From the NCBI RefSeq assembly GCF_009735685.1, contig NZ_WHPN01000359.1, positions 1-49,544 on the forward strand: 49,544 nt of DNA, in the 5' to 3' direction. The DNA is from Streptomyces lycii. Lineage in GTDB: Bacteria; Actinomycetota; Actinomycetes; Streptomycetales; Streptomycetaceae. The notes below the pieces were generated by a model. The model worked only from the letters and a program-made list of their open reading frames with translations, ran no database searches and was not told the DNA's origin. Shown here in pieces: positions 25,709 through 33,751 of the stretch (positions are counted from its first letter, which is position 1; the number at the start of each line of letters is the position of its first letter). The position numbers were made by a program, and so were the translations under genes.

Positions 25709-27016
25709 ATGAGTACCAGTCTTGAGCGTTACACCGACCGTTTCGAGCGATACGCCGATCGCCGTCCTCGCGTCGTCGACGCGGTCCTGGTCCTGACGCT
25801 GATGGCCTGCGCGATCGTGGGCAGTGGTCTCACCAGGCCCGGCGCCGCCCCGCCCCAGCGGGACACCACCGTCCTGATCGTCATGAGCGCCTCGTGTCTC
25901 GCCCTGTTCAGGCACCGAAGCCATCCGCAGGCCGTCACCGTCGTGAACGCGGTGTGCATCGTGGCCGCCACCGCGCTGGGGTATGTGCTGACACCTTTGC
26001 TGCTGGCCCCCGTCATGGCGTCGATGTACTGGTTGACCACGCACTCCGGCGTCAAGACCGCGCGCCTCTACAGTGCCACCACGGCAGTGGCTCTGATGGT
26101 CGCGTCAGCGAACTTCGACCCCACGTACGCCTCTTCCCCCGTACCACGGTCCATCGGCTACTGCTTCTGGATGCTGCTGCCGCTCGTCGCCGGCAGCATG
26201 ACCAGACTGCGGCGCGCCTACGTGGCGTCGGTGCAGGCCCGCGCCGAACATGCCGAGCGGACCCGGGAAGAGGAGGCACGGTTACGTGTCACCGAGGAGC
26301 GCATGCGCATCGCCCGCGAACTGCACGACGTCGTCGCCCATCATCTGGCCCTGGCCAACGCCCAGGCGGGCACGGCCGCCCACTTGGCGCTCACCGATCC
26401 GCAGCAGACGAAGACGATACTCACCAGCCTGACCGACACCACGTCTTCCGCACTGCGCGAGCTGAAAGCCACGCTGGGGCTGCTGCGCTACACCGACGCC
26501 CCGGCCTCCGCATCGCTGGAACCCTCTCCCGGCCTCGCCCGCCTGCCCGAGCTGGTTTCGACGTGTGCGTCCGCAGGGTTCACCGTCACGGTCACCACGA
26601 CGGGCGAGCCCCGTCCGCTCACCTCCGGGGTGGATCTGATCGCGTTCCGGATCGTGCAGGAGGCACTCACCAACGCCACCAAGTACGCCGCCGCGGACTC
26701 GGCACACGTACATCTCGCCTACGAGGAATCCCGCTTGCTGATCACGGTGTCCAATGACGAGCCGTCCGCTGTCACCGATGCCGAGGCCGATGCCGATGCC
26801 GATGCCGATGGCGCTGCCGCAACCGTGCCGGGCCAGGGCTTCGGCATCATGGGCATGCGCGAACGGGCCCTCACCGTCGGCGGCGAATTCCGCGCGGGAC
26901 CCGGCCCGGGAGGCGGCTTCGAAGTCGCGACCAGCCTGCCGCTCCCGCCCGCCACCCCCGAAGCGCCCGAAGCGCCTTCGGAAGCCACAGCCGACGCGAC
27001 AGGAGAAGAAGCATGA
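25709..27016 (+). CDS. Sensor histidine kinase (HisKA_3/DesK-like)
   Basis: The 435-residue protein starts at ATG 25709 behind GGAG. Residues ~20-165 hold about five or six membrane helices. A short coiled coil (VQARAEHAERTREEEARLR) leads to the dimerisation domain with phospho-acceptor His206 in RIARELHDVVAHHLA. The ATPase domain has FRIVQEALTNATKYA (N box) and GFGIMGMRERA (G box). A DADADADG run near residues 360-367 is encoded by GCCGAT repeats. Codon 192 (26282-26284) is TTA, so the kinase is probably bldA-dependent. It overlaps the response regulator start by four bases (ATGA), a standard cognate pair. Confidence 0.94.
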   Translation: MSTSLERYTDRFERYADRRPRVVDAVLVLTLMACAIVGSGLTRPGAAPPQRDTTVLIVMSASCLALFRHRSHPQAVTVVNAVCIVAATALGYVLTPLLLAPVMASMYWLTTHSGVKTARLYSATTAVALMVASANFDPTYASSPVPRSIGYCFWMLLPLVAGSMTRLRRAYVASVQARAEHAERTREEEARLRVTEERMRIARELHDVVAHHLALANAQAGTAAHLALTDPQQTKTILTSLTDTTSSALRELKATLGLLRYTDAPASASLEPSPGLARLPELVSTCASAGFTVTVTTTGEPRPLTSGVDLIAFRIVQEALTNATKYAAADSAHVHLAYEESRLLITVSNDEPSAVTDAEADADADADGAAATVPGQGFGIMGMRERALTVGGEFRAGPGPGGGFEVATSLPLPPATPEAPEAPSEATADATGEEA

Positions 27017-27693
27017 CCATCAGGGTGCTGCTCGCCGACGACCAGACCTTGCTACGGGCGACCTTCCGGATGCTGATCGACTCCTGTCAGGACATGACCG
27101 TGGTCGGTGAAGCCTCCGACGGCGCGGAGGCGGTGGACCTGACCCGCGCCCACCGCCCCGACATCGTCCTCATGGACATCCGTATGCCCGGTGTGGACGG
27201 TCTCGCCGCCACGTCCGCCATCTGCGCCGACCCGGACCTGGCCGCCACCCGCGTCCTCATCCTCACCACGTTCGAAACCGAGGACTACGTCGCCCGGGCC
27301 CTGCACGCCGGAGCCAGCGGTTTCCTCGGCAAGGACGTCACCACCGACACCCTGCTGGCCGGTCTGCGCACGGTGGCCTCCGGCGAGGCCCTCCTGTCGC
27401 CCACCGCCACCCGCGCCCTCATCGTGAACTTCCTCATGACGCCCGCCCCCGGCGGGCAGCTCCTGTCCGCACAACGCCTGTCGGAACTCACCGCTCGCGA
27501 ACGCGAAACGATGGCCATGGCCGCCGAGGGCAAGTCCAACACCGAGATCGCCGAGACACTCACACTCAGTCCGCTGACCGTACGCACCCACATCTACCGC
27601 GCGATGGCGAAACTGGGCGCTCGCGACCGCGCCCAACTGGTCGTCATCGCCTACCAGACAGGTCTGGTGCAGGTGACTCCACTCACGCCGTGA
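27013..27693 (+). CDS. NarL/FixJ-family response regulator
   Basis: The 226-residue protein has a receiver domain with the acidic pair ADD (8-10), phospho-acceptor Asp55 in IVLMDIRMPGVDG, Thr in LILTTFE and Lys in FLGKD. A LuxR-type helix-turn-helix occupies about 155-215 (LTARERETMAMAAEGKSNTEI, LSPLTVRTHIYRAMAKLGARD). It is translated from the ATGA overlap with the kinase upstream. The MMPL transporter immediately before the pair is the likeliest target, though I see no repeated binding motif that proves it. Confidence 0.95.
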   Translation: MTIRVLLADDQTLLRATFRMLIDSCQDMTVVGEASDGAEAVDLTRAHRPDIVLMDIRMPGVDGLAATSAICADPDLAATRVLILTTFETEDYVARALHAGASGFLGKDVTTDTLLAGLRTVASGEALLSPTATRALIVNFLMTPAPGGQLLSAQRLSELTARERETMAMAAEGKSNTEIAETLTLSPLTVRTHIYRAMAKLGARDRAQLVVIAYQTGLVQVTPLTP

Positions 27694-27698
27694 CCGCA

Positions 27699-27734
27699 CG
27701 GCACCTGCCTCCCGCGCCAGGCAACCGCGTGCCG
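27699..27734 (+). terminator. Hairpin after the response regulator gene
   Basis: CGGCAC (27699-27704) pairs with GTGCCG (27729-27734), and TGCCT pairs with AGGCA inside. It begins 6 bases after the stop. The rest of the 271-base convergent gap to 27965 shows nothing. Confidence 0.55.
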
Positions 27735-27964
27735 CTGACACCTGGCCGCCCACGTCCTTGTCCTGGCGTCATGCCGGGCGTGGATCACACCGGGGGCGGC
27801 TTCGTCGTGCGGCGCTCGAGGCGGGCTTCCCGGACGACGCGACCAGCCGGTTCAGCCGGCACCTGCGTCTGCCGGTCCGGTTGAGCGGGGGCCGGTGGTC
27901 TTCCGGTCGGGCGGGACGGCGCGGCCGTCGCGGAGAGCGTGGCGCCGCTGGTGCCCGGAGCTGG

Positions 27965-28861
27965 TCACCGGCTGAAGCCGGCGGTCAGACCGCTGAGCAG
28001 TTGGCGGCGGGCGAAGGCGTACAGCACCAGTATGGGCAGTGTGGTGAGGACGACGGCGGCGAGGACGGCGGGGACGTTGACCCCGTGCTGGCCCTGGAAG
28101 GACCACAGCGCGAGCGGCAGGGTCCGCCGGGAAGGGCTCTGGGTGAGGACGAGCGGCAGCAGGAATCCGTTCCAGATGGTCAGCGCGTTGAAGATGGTGA
28201 CGGTGAGGATGGCCGGCCGGGTGAGCGGCGCCGCCAGGCGCCACAGCGTCGTCCACTCGGTGGCTCCGTCGACCCGCATCGAATCGAACAGTTCCTTGGG
28301 CACGTCACGGATGAAGTTGGCGAGTATCAGCACGGACAGCGGGATGGCGAAGGCGATCGACGGAAGGATCAGCGCCAGCAGGCTGTCGTACAGATTCATT
28401 CTGATGATGATGAGGTAGACCGGGATGACCGTCGCCTGCAGCGGGATGGCGAGCCCCATCAGGAACAGCGCGTTCACCGTGCGCAGGAACCGGAGGCGCC
28501 AGCCGCGCACGATGGCGTAGGCGGCCATGAAGGAGACCGTGACGGCCGGTATCACCGCGCCGGCGGTCACCACGACGCTGTTCACGAAGTAGCTGATGAA
28601 GTCGGACTCGATGACCAGCTGGTAGTTGTCCAGTGTGGGATCGTCCGGCGGCGCCAGCGGGTTGCTCGCGTAGTAGTTGCTCTGGGCCTTCAGGCTGGTG
28701 ATGAGAATCCAGTAGAGGGGTATGAAGACGACGGCGAGCCAGAGCCATCCGGCCAGCCCGCCGAGCCAGTTGCGCCGCCCGGCGGGCCGGCGGACGCGGG
28801 TTGGCCGCTCGTCGCGGAGGGGTGTCTCCGGCCGTTGCTGCTTGGTCAGCGTGGTGGTCAT
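27965..28861 (-). CDS. Sugar ABC transporter permease, MalG type
   Basis: The 298-residue protein has six predicted membrane helices (first at WLGGLAGWLWLAVVFIPLYWI). The cytoplasmic EAA-type loop, which docks the ATPase, is FDSMRVDGATEWTTLWRLAAP (about 200-220). It belongs to carbohydrate uptake transporter family 1 permeases. It is the last gene of a three-gene leftward operon, starting one base after the MalF-type permease stop. No ATP-binding subunit follows; in Streptomyces the shared ATPase MsiK serves several such sugar transporters, so the system probably relies on it. The predicted substrate is a xylo-oligosaccharide (inferred from operators shared with a xylanase gene). Confidence 0.95.
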   Translation of the reverse strand: MTTTLTKQQRPETPLRDERPTRVRRPAGRRNWLGGLAGWLWLAVVFIPLYWILITSLKAQSNYYASNPLAPPDDPTLDNYQLVIESDFISYFVNSVVVTAGAVIPAVTVSFMAAYAIVRGWRLRFLRTVNALFLMGLAIPLQATVIPVYLIIIRMNLYDSLLALILPSIAFAIPLSVLILANFIRDVPKELFDSMRVDGATEWTTLWRLAAPLTRPAILTVTIFNALTIWNGFLLPLVLTQSPSRRTLPLALWSFQGQHGVNVPAVLAAVVLTTLPILVLYAFARRQLLSGLTAGFSR

Positions 28862-28862
28862 G

Positions 28863-29765
28863 TCAGATCCCCTCCAGCTGGCTCTGGCCGGCGTCCCGGC
28901 CGCCGAGCCGGCGCAGCAGCAGGGCGAGCCCGAGGCCGACCAGGACGAGGATGACCGCGATCGCGCTGGCCGGCCCCATCAGGTTGGCCTGGAAGCCCCG
29001 TTTGTACATGTCGAGCGCGAGTACCCGGGTGGCGTCCCCGGGGCCGCCCTCGGTCAGCACGAAGATGAGGTCGAAGAAGGTCAGCGAACCGACCACCATC
29101 AGCGTCGACGACGTGATGACGGTGTACCGGAGCTGGGGCAGCGTGATGCTGAAGAACTGGCGGACACGGCCGGCGCCGTCCAGCTGCGCGGCCTCGTACA
29201 GGGACTGCGGAATCTGCTGGACACCACCCTGGTAGATCAGCGAGTGGAACGGGATGAACTGCCAGGAGACGACGAAGACGACGACGCCGAAGGCGAGCCA
29301 GGGGCGCCCCAGCCAGTCCTTGCTGAGCCACTCGAACCCCAGCCCGGCGCCCAGCCCGAAGTTGGGGTCGAGCAGCGCCTTGTACGCGACGGCGATCGCC
29401 GCGGAACTGAGCAGCAGCGGGACGAAGTACACCAGGCTCAGCACCGCGCGGTAGCGCTGGCGGCCGGCCAGGAACGTGCCGAGCAGGATGCTCAGCGGTG
29501 TCTGGACCACCCAGGACGCGGCCATCACCCCGAACGTCACCAGGACTGCGTGCGGCAGCCCCGGGTGGCTGAGCACCGCACGCCAACTGGTCAGCCCGGA
29601 CGGGTGAATGGCGCCGATTCCGTCCCATGTGGTGAAGCTCAGCACGAGGACGCCGACGAGCGGTATCAGGGCGAAGCCGACGAAGAACACCAGCGCCGGC
29701 ACGGCCAGCCATGGCAGGACGCCGGGCCGGCCGCTGCTCCGCGCGGAGTCGGTGGACGCGCTCAC
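28863..29765 (-). CDS. Sugar ABC transporter permease, MalF type
   Basis: The 300-residue protein has about six membrane helices starting at LPWLAVPALVFFVGFALIPLV. Its EAA-type loop is LYEAAQLDGAGRVRQFFSITL (about 189-209), followed by FDLIFVLTEGGP, a signature of this permease group. ATG 29765 overlaps the stop of the binding protein by four bases. It should form a heterodimer with the downstream MalG-type permease and receive sugar from the lipoprotein. Confidence 0.95.
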   Translation of the reverse strand: MSASTDSARSSGRPGVLPWLAVPALVFFVGFALIPLVGVLVLSFTTWDGIGAIHPSGLTSWRAVLSHPGLPHAVLVTFGVMAASWVVQTPLSILLGTFLAGRQRYRAVLSLVYFVPLLLSSAAIAVAYKALLDPNFGLGAGLGFEWLSKDWLGRPWLAFGVVVFVVSWQFIPFHSLIYQGGVQQIPQSLYEAAQLDGAGRVRQFFSITLPQLRYTVITSSTLMVVGSLTFFDLIFVLTEGGPGDATRVLALDMYKRGFQANLMGPASAIAVILVLVGLGLALLLRRLGGRDAGQSQLEGI

Positions 29766-31087
29766 TTGCCGATGACCGCGTTGAGGTTGTCGGCGAACTG
29801 CCGCGGTGAGACGGCCAGCTGGAACAGCTTGACGATGTTGTCCAGCAGCGTCTCGGCGGCCGTCGGACTGAGCGCCTGGTCCCAGGACTGGCCGAACGAC
29901 TTGGCGTTACTGGCGATGTCGTAGGTGAACTGCAGGAACTCGGCGCTCTCGGACTGGGCCAGCAGCTTCTCCGTGCCCTGCACGATCGGGACCGACCCGT
30001 TGTCGATCCATTCCTTCACCTCTTCGTCCGCGAGGACGCCGGTGGCAAAGAAGTCCTTGGCGATCTTCTTCTGTTCGGCGTCGGCCTTCGAGGAGATGGA
30101 CAGGTACTGGGCGGGGTTGCCGACGGTGTTGCCCGGATCGCCCTTGCCGCCCTCGACGGTCGGGAAGTTCATGAAACCGAGGCCGCCGCTGGAGACGAAG
30201 TCCCCGCCGTCGGCCTGCTGGATGCCGTACGTCCAGGTGCCGTGCAGCATCATCGCGGCCTTGCCGGTGTGCAGCAGCGCCTGGTCGGCGTTGGAGTCGG
30301 CGGTGATCGAGGAGAAGCCCTTGATGAACCCGTCCGCCTTGACCAGTTCCTGCACCTTGGTGAGCGCCTCGATGGCGGCGGGGTGGGACCAGGCGTCCTT
30401 CTCGCCGTCGAAGACGGCCTGGAACACCTCGGGACCGCCGATGCGGTCGAACAGGAACTCCAGCCACATCATGTTCGTCCACCGCGACTGCCCGCCGAGG
30501 GAGAACGGCGCTATGCCCTTCGCGTTGAACTTGGGCACCAGGGCCATGATGTCGTCCCAGGACTCGGGCGGCTCCACCCCGACCTGGTCGAAGACCTTCT
30601 TGTTGTAGAACAGGACCACCGGCTCCACGGTCTCGCACGGCATCGCGTAGATCTTGCCGTCGACGGTCGCCGCGCCGAACGAGGACGGGAACAGCCGCTT
30701 CTTGATCTCGGCGTTCTCGTCGAACCACGAGGTGAGGTCCTCGACCTGCCCGGCCTCCACGTAGCTGCGCAGCGTGCCGCCGCCCCAGCCCCAGATGATG
30801 GTGGGCGCCTGCCCGGCGCCGATGGCGGTCTTGATCTTCGTCTTGTAGGCGTCGTTCTGGAAGGTGGTGGGGGTTATCCGCCCCTTGGGATTGGCCTCGT
30901 TGTACCGCTCCACCGCGCCGGTTCTGACGTCTTCCTGGGGCTGGCCGCTCAGGTACCAGTACGTGGCCTTGCCGCCACCGCCCCCGCTCTTGCCGGGACC
31001 TGACGTGCCGCAGGCCGTGAGCGCCGCGGAGACCGGCAGGCCGGCGGCCAGGCCGAGGAGGGTACGACGAGAGAGAGGGACCGCCAT
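29762..31087 (-). CDS. Sugar-binding lipoprotein of the ABC transporter
   Basis: The 441-residue protein starts at ATG 31087 (GGAG eight bases upstream; GTG 31102 is less likely). The signal region has SRRTLLGLAAG, then a lipobox LTAC with the lipidated Cys at residue 26, followed by a Gly/Ser linker. The mature part is a family 1 solute-binding fold (YWYLSGQPQEDVRTGAVERYN, PTIIWGWGGGTLRSYVEAG, AMMLHGTWTYGIQQADGG). Trp-rich stretches suit stacking against sugar rings. It is the first gene of the transporter operon, driven by the promoter at 31179-31207 with an operator at 31133-31145. Confidence 0.95.
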   Translation of the reverse strand: MAVPLSRRTLLGLAAGLPVSAALTACGTSGPGKSGGGGGKATYWYLSGQPQEDVRTGAVERYNEANPKGRITPTTFQNDAYKTKIKTAIGAGQAPTIIWGWGGGTLRSYVEAGQVEDLTSWFDENAEIKKRLFPSSFGAATVDGKIYAMPCETVEPVVLFYNKKVFDQVGVEPPESWDDIMALVPKFNAKGIAPFSLGGQSRWTNMMWLEFLFDRIGGPEVFQAVFDGEKDAWSHPAAIEALTKVQELVKADGFIKGFSSITADSNADQALLHTGKAAMMLHGTWTYGIQQADGGDFVSSGGLGFMNFPTVEGGKGDPGNTVGNPAQYLSISSKADAEQKKIAKDFFATGVLADEEVKEWIDNGSVPIVQGTEKLLAQSESAEFLQFTYDIASNAKSFGQSWDQALSPTAAETLLDNIVKLFQLAVSPRQFADNLNAVIGK

Positions 31088-31132
31088 GTGTGTTCTCCGC
31101 ACTCGAGAGCCGTCGGCTTTCCGCGAACTCGG

Positions 31133-31145
31133 TGAAAACGTTTCG
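31133..31145. promoter_or_regulatory. LacI-type operator, ABC transporter side
   Basis: TGAAA-ACG-TTTCG matches the consensus YGAAA-N3-TTTCG also found at 31289-31301 and 47912-47924. It lies about 30 bases downstream of the predicted transcription start of the transporter operon and 45 bases before its ATG, suited to blocking transcription. The LacI gene at 33735 is the probable binder. Confidence 0.78.
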
Positions 31146-31178
31146 AAAGTCTGCCGTCACTGAATCGCGTGTGTGCAA

Positions 31179-31207
31179 ATTAGAGGTACCGGGTGCATGG
31201 CTGTCAA
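31179..31207 (-). promoter_or_regulatory. HrdB-type promoter of the sugar ABC operon
   Basis: Read on the minus strand: -35 TTGACA (31207-31202), a 17-base spacer, -10 TCTAAT (31184-31179). This is close to the vegetative consensus, and the surrounding DNA is AT-rich for the genome. The expected start is near 31172. Confidence 0.8.
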
Positions 31208-31222
31208 GGGATGTGTAGCACG

Positions 31223-31251
31223 TTGTCGCCCAACGGCTGTCTGCGTACTCT
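31223..31251 (+). promoter_or_regulatory. Probable promoter of the GH3 gene and LacI regulator
   Basis: -35 TTGTCG (31223-31228), 17-base spacer, -10 TACTCT (31246-31251). The -10 is weak but spacing is ideal; the start would fall near 31258, placing the operator at 31287-31303 about 30 bases downstream, mirroring the divergent side. Confidence 0.55.
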
Positions 31252-31286
31252 CGGGCGGAGACCGCTCTCGGAGAAGCTCGACAGGG

Positions 31287-31303
31287 CTCGAAAATGTTTC
31301 GAG
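31287..31303. promoter_or_regulatory. LacI-type operator, GH3 side
   Basis: CTCGAAA-ATG-TTTCGAG is a perfect 7+3+7 palindrome, 31 bases before the GH3 start codon. It shares the CGAAA-N3-TTTCG core with the sites at 31133 and 47912. Confidence 0.85.
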
Positions 31304-31333
31304 GTTCTGGAATTGAGTGCAGAGGAGGACGCG

Positions 31334-33751
31334 ATGCCCATGGGTGAATCACCACCGGTCACGGGCCGGGGTGTGCCCCGCTGGCGGGACCCGGCGCTGC
31401 CCGTGACGGACCGGGTCGACGCCCTCCTGGCCGAGATGACGGTGGAGGAGAAAGTCGCCCAGCTCGGCAGCCGCTGGATGGGCAACGACACGGCGCGCGC
31501 GGGCGAGGACGGCGACGGGCACGCCGTGGCGCGCGTCGCGCCGATCCAGGAGGTGTTCGAGTCCGGGAGCGTTCCGCCGGACGAGGCCTGCCGGGACGGG
31601 CTCGGCCACCTCACCCGGGTGTACGGCAGCCGGCCGGTGACCGCGGTGGAGGGGGCCGCCGATCTGGTCAGGTCGCAGCACACGGTCCTGCGCGGCTCAC
31701 GGCTCGGCATTCCCGCGCTGGTCCACGAGGAGTGCCTCACCGGGTTCACCACCTACGGGGCCACGGTCCATCCCGCCGCCATCGCGTGGGCCGCGACGTT
31801 CGACCCCGAACTGGTGCGCCGGCTGGGCGCAGCGATCGGGCGGGACATGCGCGCGGTCGGAGTGCACCAGGGTCTCGCGCCGGTCCTCGACGTGGTCCGG
31901 GACTACCGGTGGGGCCGCGTCGAGGAGACGATGGGAGAGGATCCGTATCTGGTCTCGATGCTCGGCGCCGCCTACGTCTCCGGCCTGGAGGGCGCCGGTG
32001 TCATCGCCACCCTGAAGCACTTCGCCGGGTATTCCGCCTCACGTGCCGCGCGCAACCACGCCCCCGCGCCGCTCGGCCGCCGGGAGCTGATGGATGTCAT
32101 CCTGCCGCCGTTCGAGACCGCGATCGCGGTGGGCGGGGCCCGTTCGGTGATGAACGCGTACTCCGACGTGGACGGCGTCCCGGCGGCCGCCGACTCCTGG
32201 CTGCTGACCGATCTGCTGCGCGGTGACTGGGGGTTCACCGGCACCGTGGTCTCCGACTACGGCGCGGTGGCGTTCCTCGCCGGGATGCACGCGGTGGCCG
32301 CGGACACCGAACAGGCAGGCGTACTGGCGCTCGGCGCCGGCATCGACGTGGAACTGCCCGACACGCTCGGCTTCGGCCGGCACCTCGTGGAACGCGTCCG
32401 CCGGGGCGAGCTGCCCGAGTCCCTGGTGGACCGGGCGGTACGCCGCCTGCTCACCCAGAAGGCCGAGCTGGGGCTGCTCGACGACGGCTGGACGCCCGAG
32501 GCATCGGTGGCCGCGGCCGCCGCGACCGACCTCGACTCACCGGAGAACCGGGCCCTGGCCCGGGAGTTGGCCGAACGCTCCGTGATACTGCTCGACGAGG
32601 GCAGCGCACTGCCGCTGCTCGGCGCCGGGCGTACGGCACCGGGCCGGACCGCCGTGGTCGGGCCGTGCGCCGCCGACTCGCGCACCCTCATGGGCTGCTA
32701 CGCCTTTCCCAACCACGTCCTGCCCCGCCATCCCGGTCTGGGCCTCGGCGTGGCGGCCCCGACCGTCCTCGACGCGCTGCGCGCCGAACTGGCGGACACC
32801 GAGATCGTCCACGAGCCGGGGTGCGACGTGTCCGGCGAGGACCGGTCCGGCTTCGCCGCCGCGGTGGCCGCGGCCCGCGGGGCGGATCTGTGCGTGGCGG
32901 TGGTGGGTGACCGCGCGGGCATGTTCGGCAACGGTACGTCCGGTGAGGGCTGCGACGCCGAGGACCTGCGGCTGCCGGGCGTGCAGGCCGATCTGCTCGC
33001 GGAGCTGTTCGCCACCGGGACCCCCGTGGTCGTGGTGGTGGTCTCCGGCCGCCCGTACGCCCTGGGCGAGGTGCAGCCCCGCGCCGCCGGCCTGGTCCAG
33101 GCGTTCATGCCCGGCCAGGAAGGCGCAGCGGCGATCACCGGTGTGCTGTCCGGCCGGGTCCAGCCCGCCGGGAGGCTGCCGGTGCAGATTCCCCGCCGCC
33201 CGGGCGGCCAGCCCGGTACGTATCTGCAGCCGCCGCTCGGCGGGAACACCCATGGCATCAGCAGCATCGACCCGACGCCGCTGTTCCCCTTCGGCTACGG
33301 CAGGTCGTACACCACGTTCGAGGTCGACGACCTGCGCGCGAGCGCGACCGAGATGTCCACCGACGGTGAGTTCACCGTGTCGGTGCGGGTGCGCAACACC
33401 GGTGACCGGCCCGGCCACGAGGTCGTCCAACTGTATCTGCGCGACATCGTCGCCCAGGTGACGCGGCCGGTCAGGCAGTTGGCCGGCTTCGCCCAGGTCC
33501 GGCTGGAGCCGGGCGCGAGCGCGCGGGTCCGGTTCCACGTGCATGCCGACCGGACCGCGTTCACCGGCCGGGATCTGCGGCGGATCGTCGAACCCGGTGA
33601 GACCGAGGTGCTCGTCGGAACCTCCTCGGCCGAGCTGCCCTGCCGGATCACTGTACGGTTGACCGGCCCCACCCGGGTGGTCGGGCACGGCCGGCGGCTC
33701 ACCACACCGGTCGACGTACTGCTGGGGGAAGCCGATGCCGACGGACGCTAG
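31334..33751 (+). CDS. Glycoside hydrolase family 3 beta-xylosidase/beta-glucosidase
   Basis: The 805-residue protein starts at ATG 31334 behind AGAGGAGG. It has the GH3 N-terminal barrel (LAEMTVEEKVAQLGSRWMG; GLAPVLDVVRDYRWGRVEETM; TLKHFAGYSASRAARN), nucleophile Asp308 in TGTVVSDYGAV, the C-terminal sandwich (AVVGPCAADSRTLMGCY) and a fibronectin-III-like domain (about 680-770: VRNTGDRPGHEVVQLYLRD). There is no signal peptide, so it acts inside the cell on imported oligosaccharides. Sequence does not settle xylosidase versus glucosidase; operators shared with a GH11 xylanase favour xylo-oligosaccharides. The arrangement recalls the bxlEFGA/bxlR xylobiose locus described in Streptomyces. Its 3' end overlaps the LacI gene by 17 bases. 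Confidence 0.93.
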   Translation: MPMGESPPVTGRGVPRWRDPALPVTDRVDALLAEMTVEEKVAQLGSRWMGNDTARAGEDGDGHAVARVAPIQEVFESGSVPPDEACRDGLGHLTRVYGSRPVTAVEGAADLVRSQHTVLRGSRLGIPALVHEECLTGFTTYGATVHPAAIAWAATFDPELVRRLGAAIGRDMRAVGVHQGLAPVLDVVRDYRWGRVEETMGEDPYLVSMLGAAYVSGLEGAGVIATLKHFAGYSASRAARNHAPAPLGRRELMDVILPPFETAIAVGGARSVMNAYSDVDGVPAAADSWLLTDLLRGDWGFTGTVVSDYGAVAFLAGMHAVAADTEQAGVLALGAGIDVELPDTLGFGRHLVERVRRGELPESLVDRAVRRLLTQKAELGLLDDGWTPEASVAAAAATDLDSPENRALARELAERSVILLDEGSALPLLGAGRTAPGRTAVVGPCAADSRTLMGCYAFPNHVLPRHPGLGLGVAAPTVLDALRAELADTEIVHEPGCDVSGEDRSGFAAAVAAARGADLCVAVVGDRAGMFGNGTSGEGCDAEDLRLPGVQADLLAELFATGTPVVVVVVSGRPYALGEVQPRAAGLVQAFMPGQEGAAAITGVLSGRVQPAGRLPVQIPRRPGGQPGTYLQPPLGGNTHGISSIDPTPLFPFGYGRSYTTFEVDDLRASATEMSTDGEFTVSVRVRNTGDRPGHEVVQLYLRDIVAQVTRPVRQLAGFAQVRLEPGASARVRFHVHADRTAFTGRDLRRIVEPGETEVLVGTSSAELPCRITVRLTGPTRVVGHGRRLTTPVDVLLGEADADGR

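Noticed and set aside
27758..29924. Two long plus-strand frames over the ABC permeases
   Set aside because: Composition rich in Gln, Arg, Glu and Asp without hydrophobic segments, typical of antisense to membrane-protein genes.
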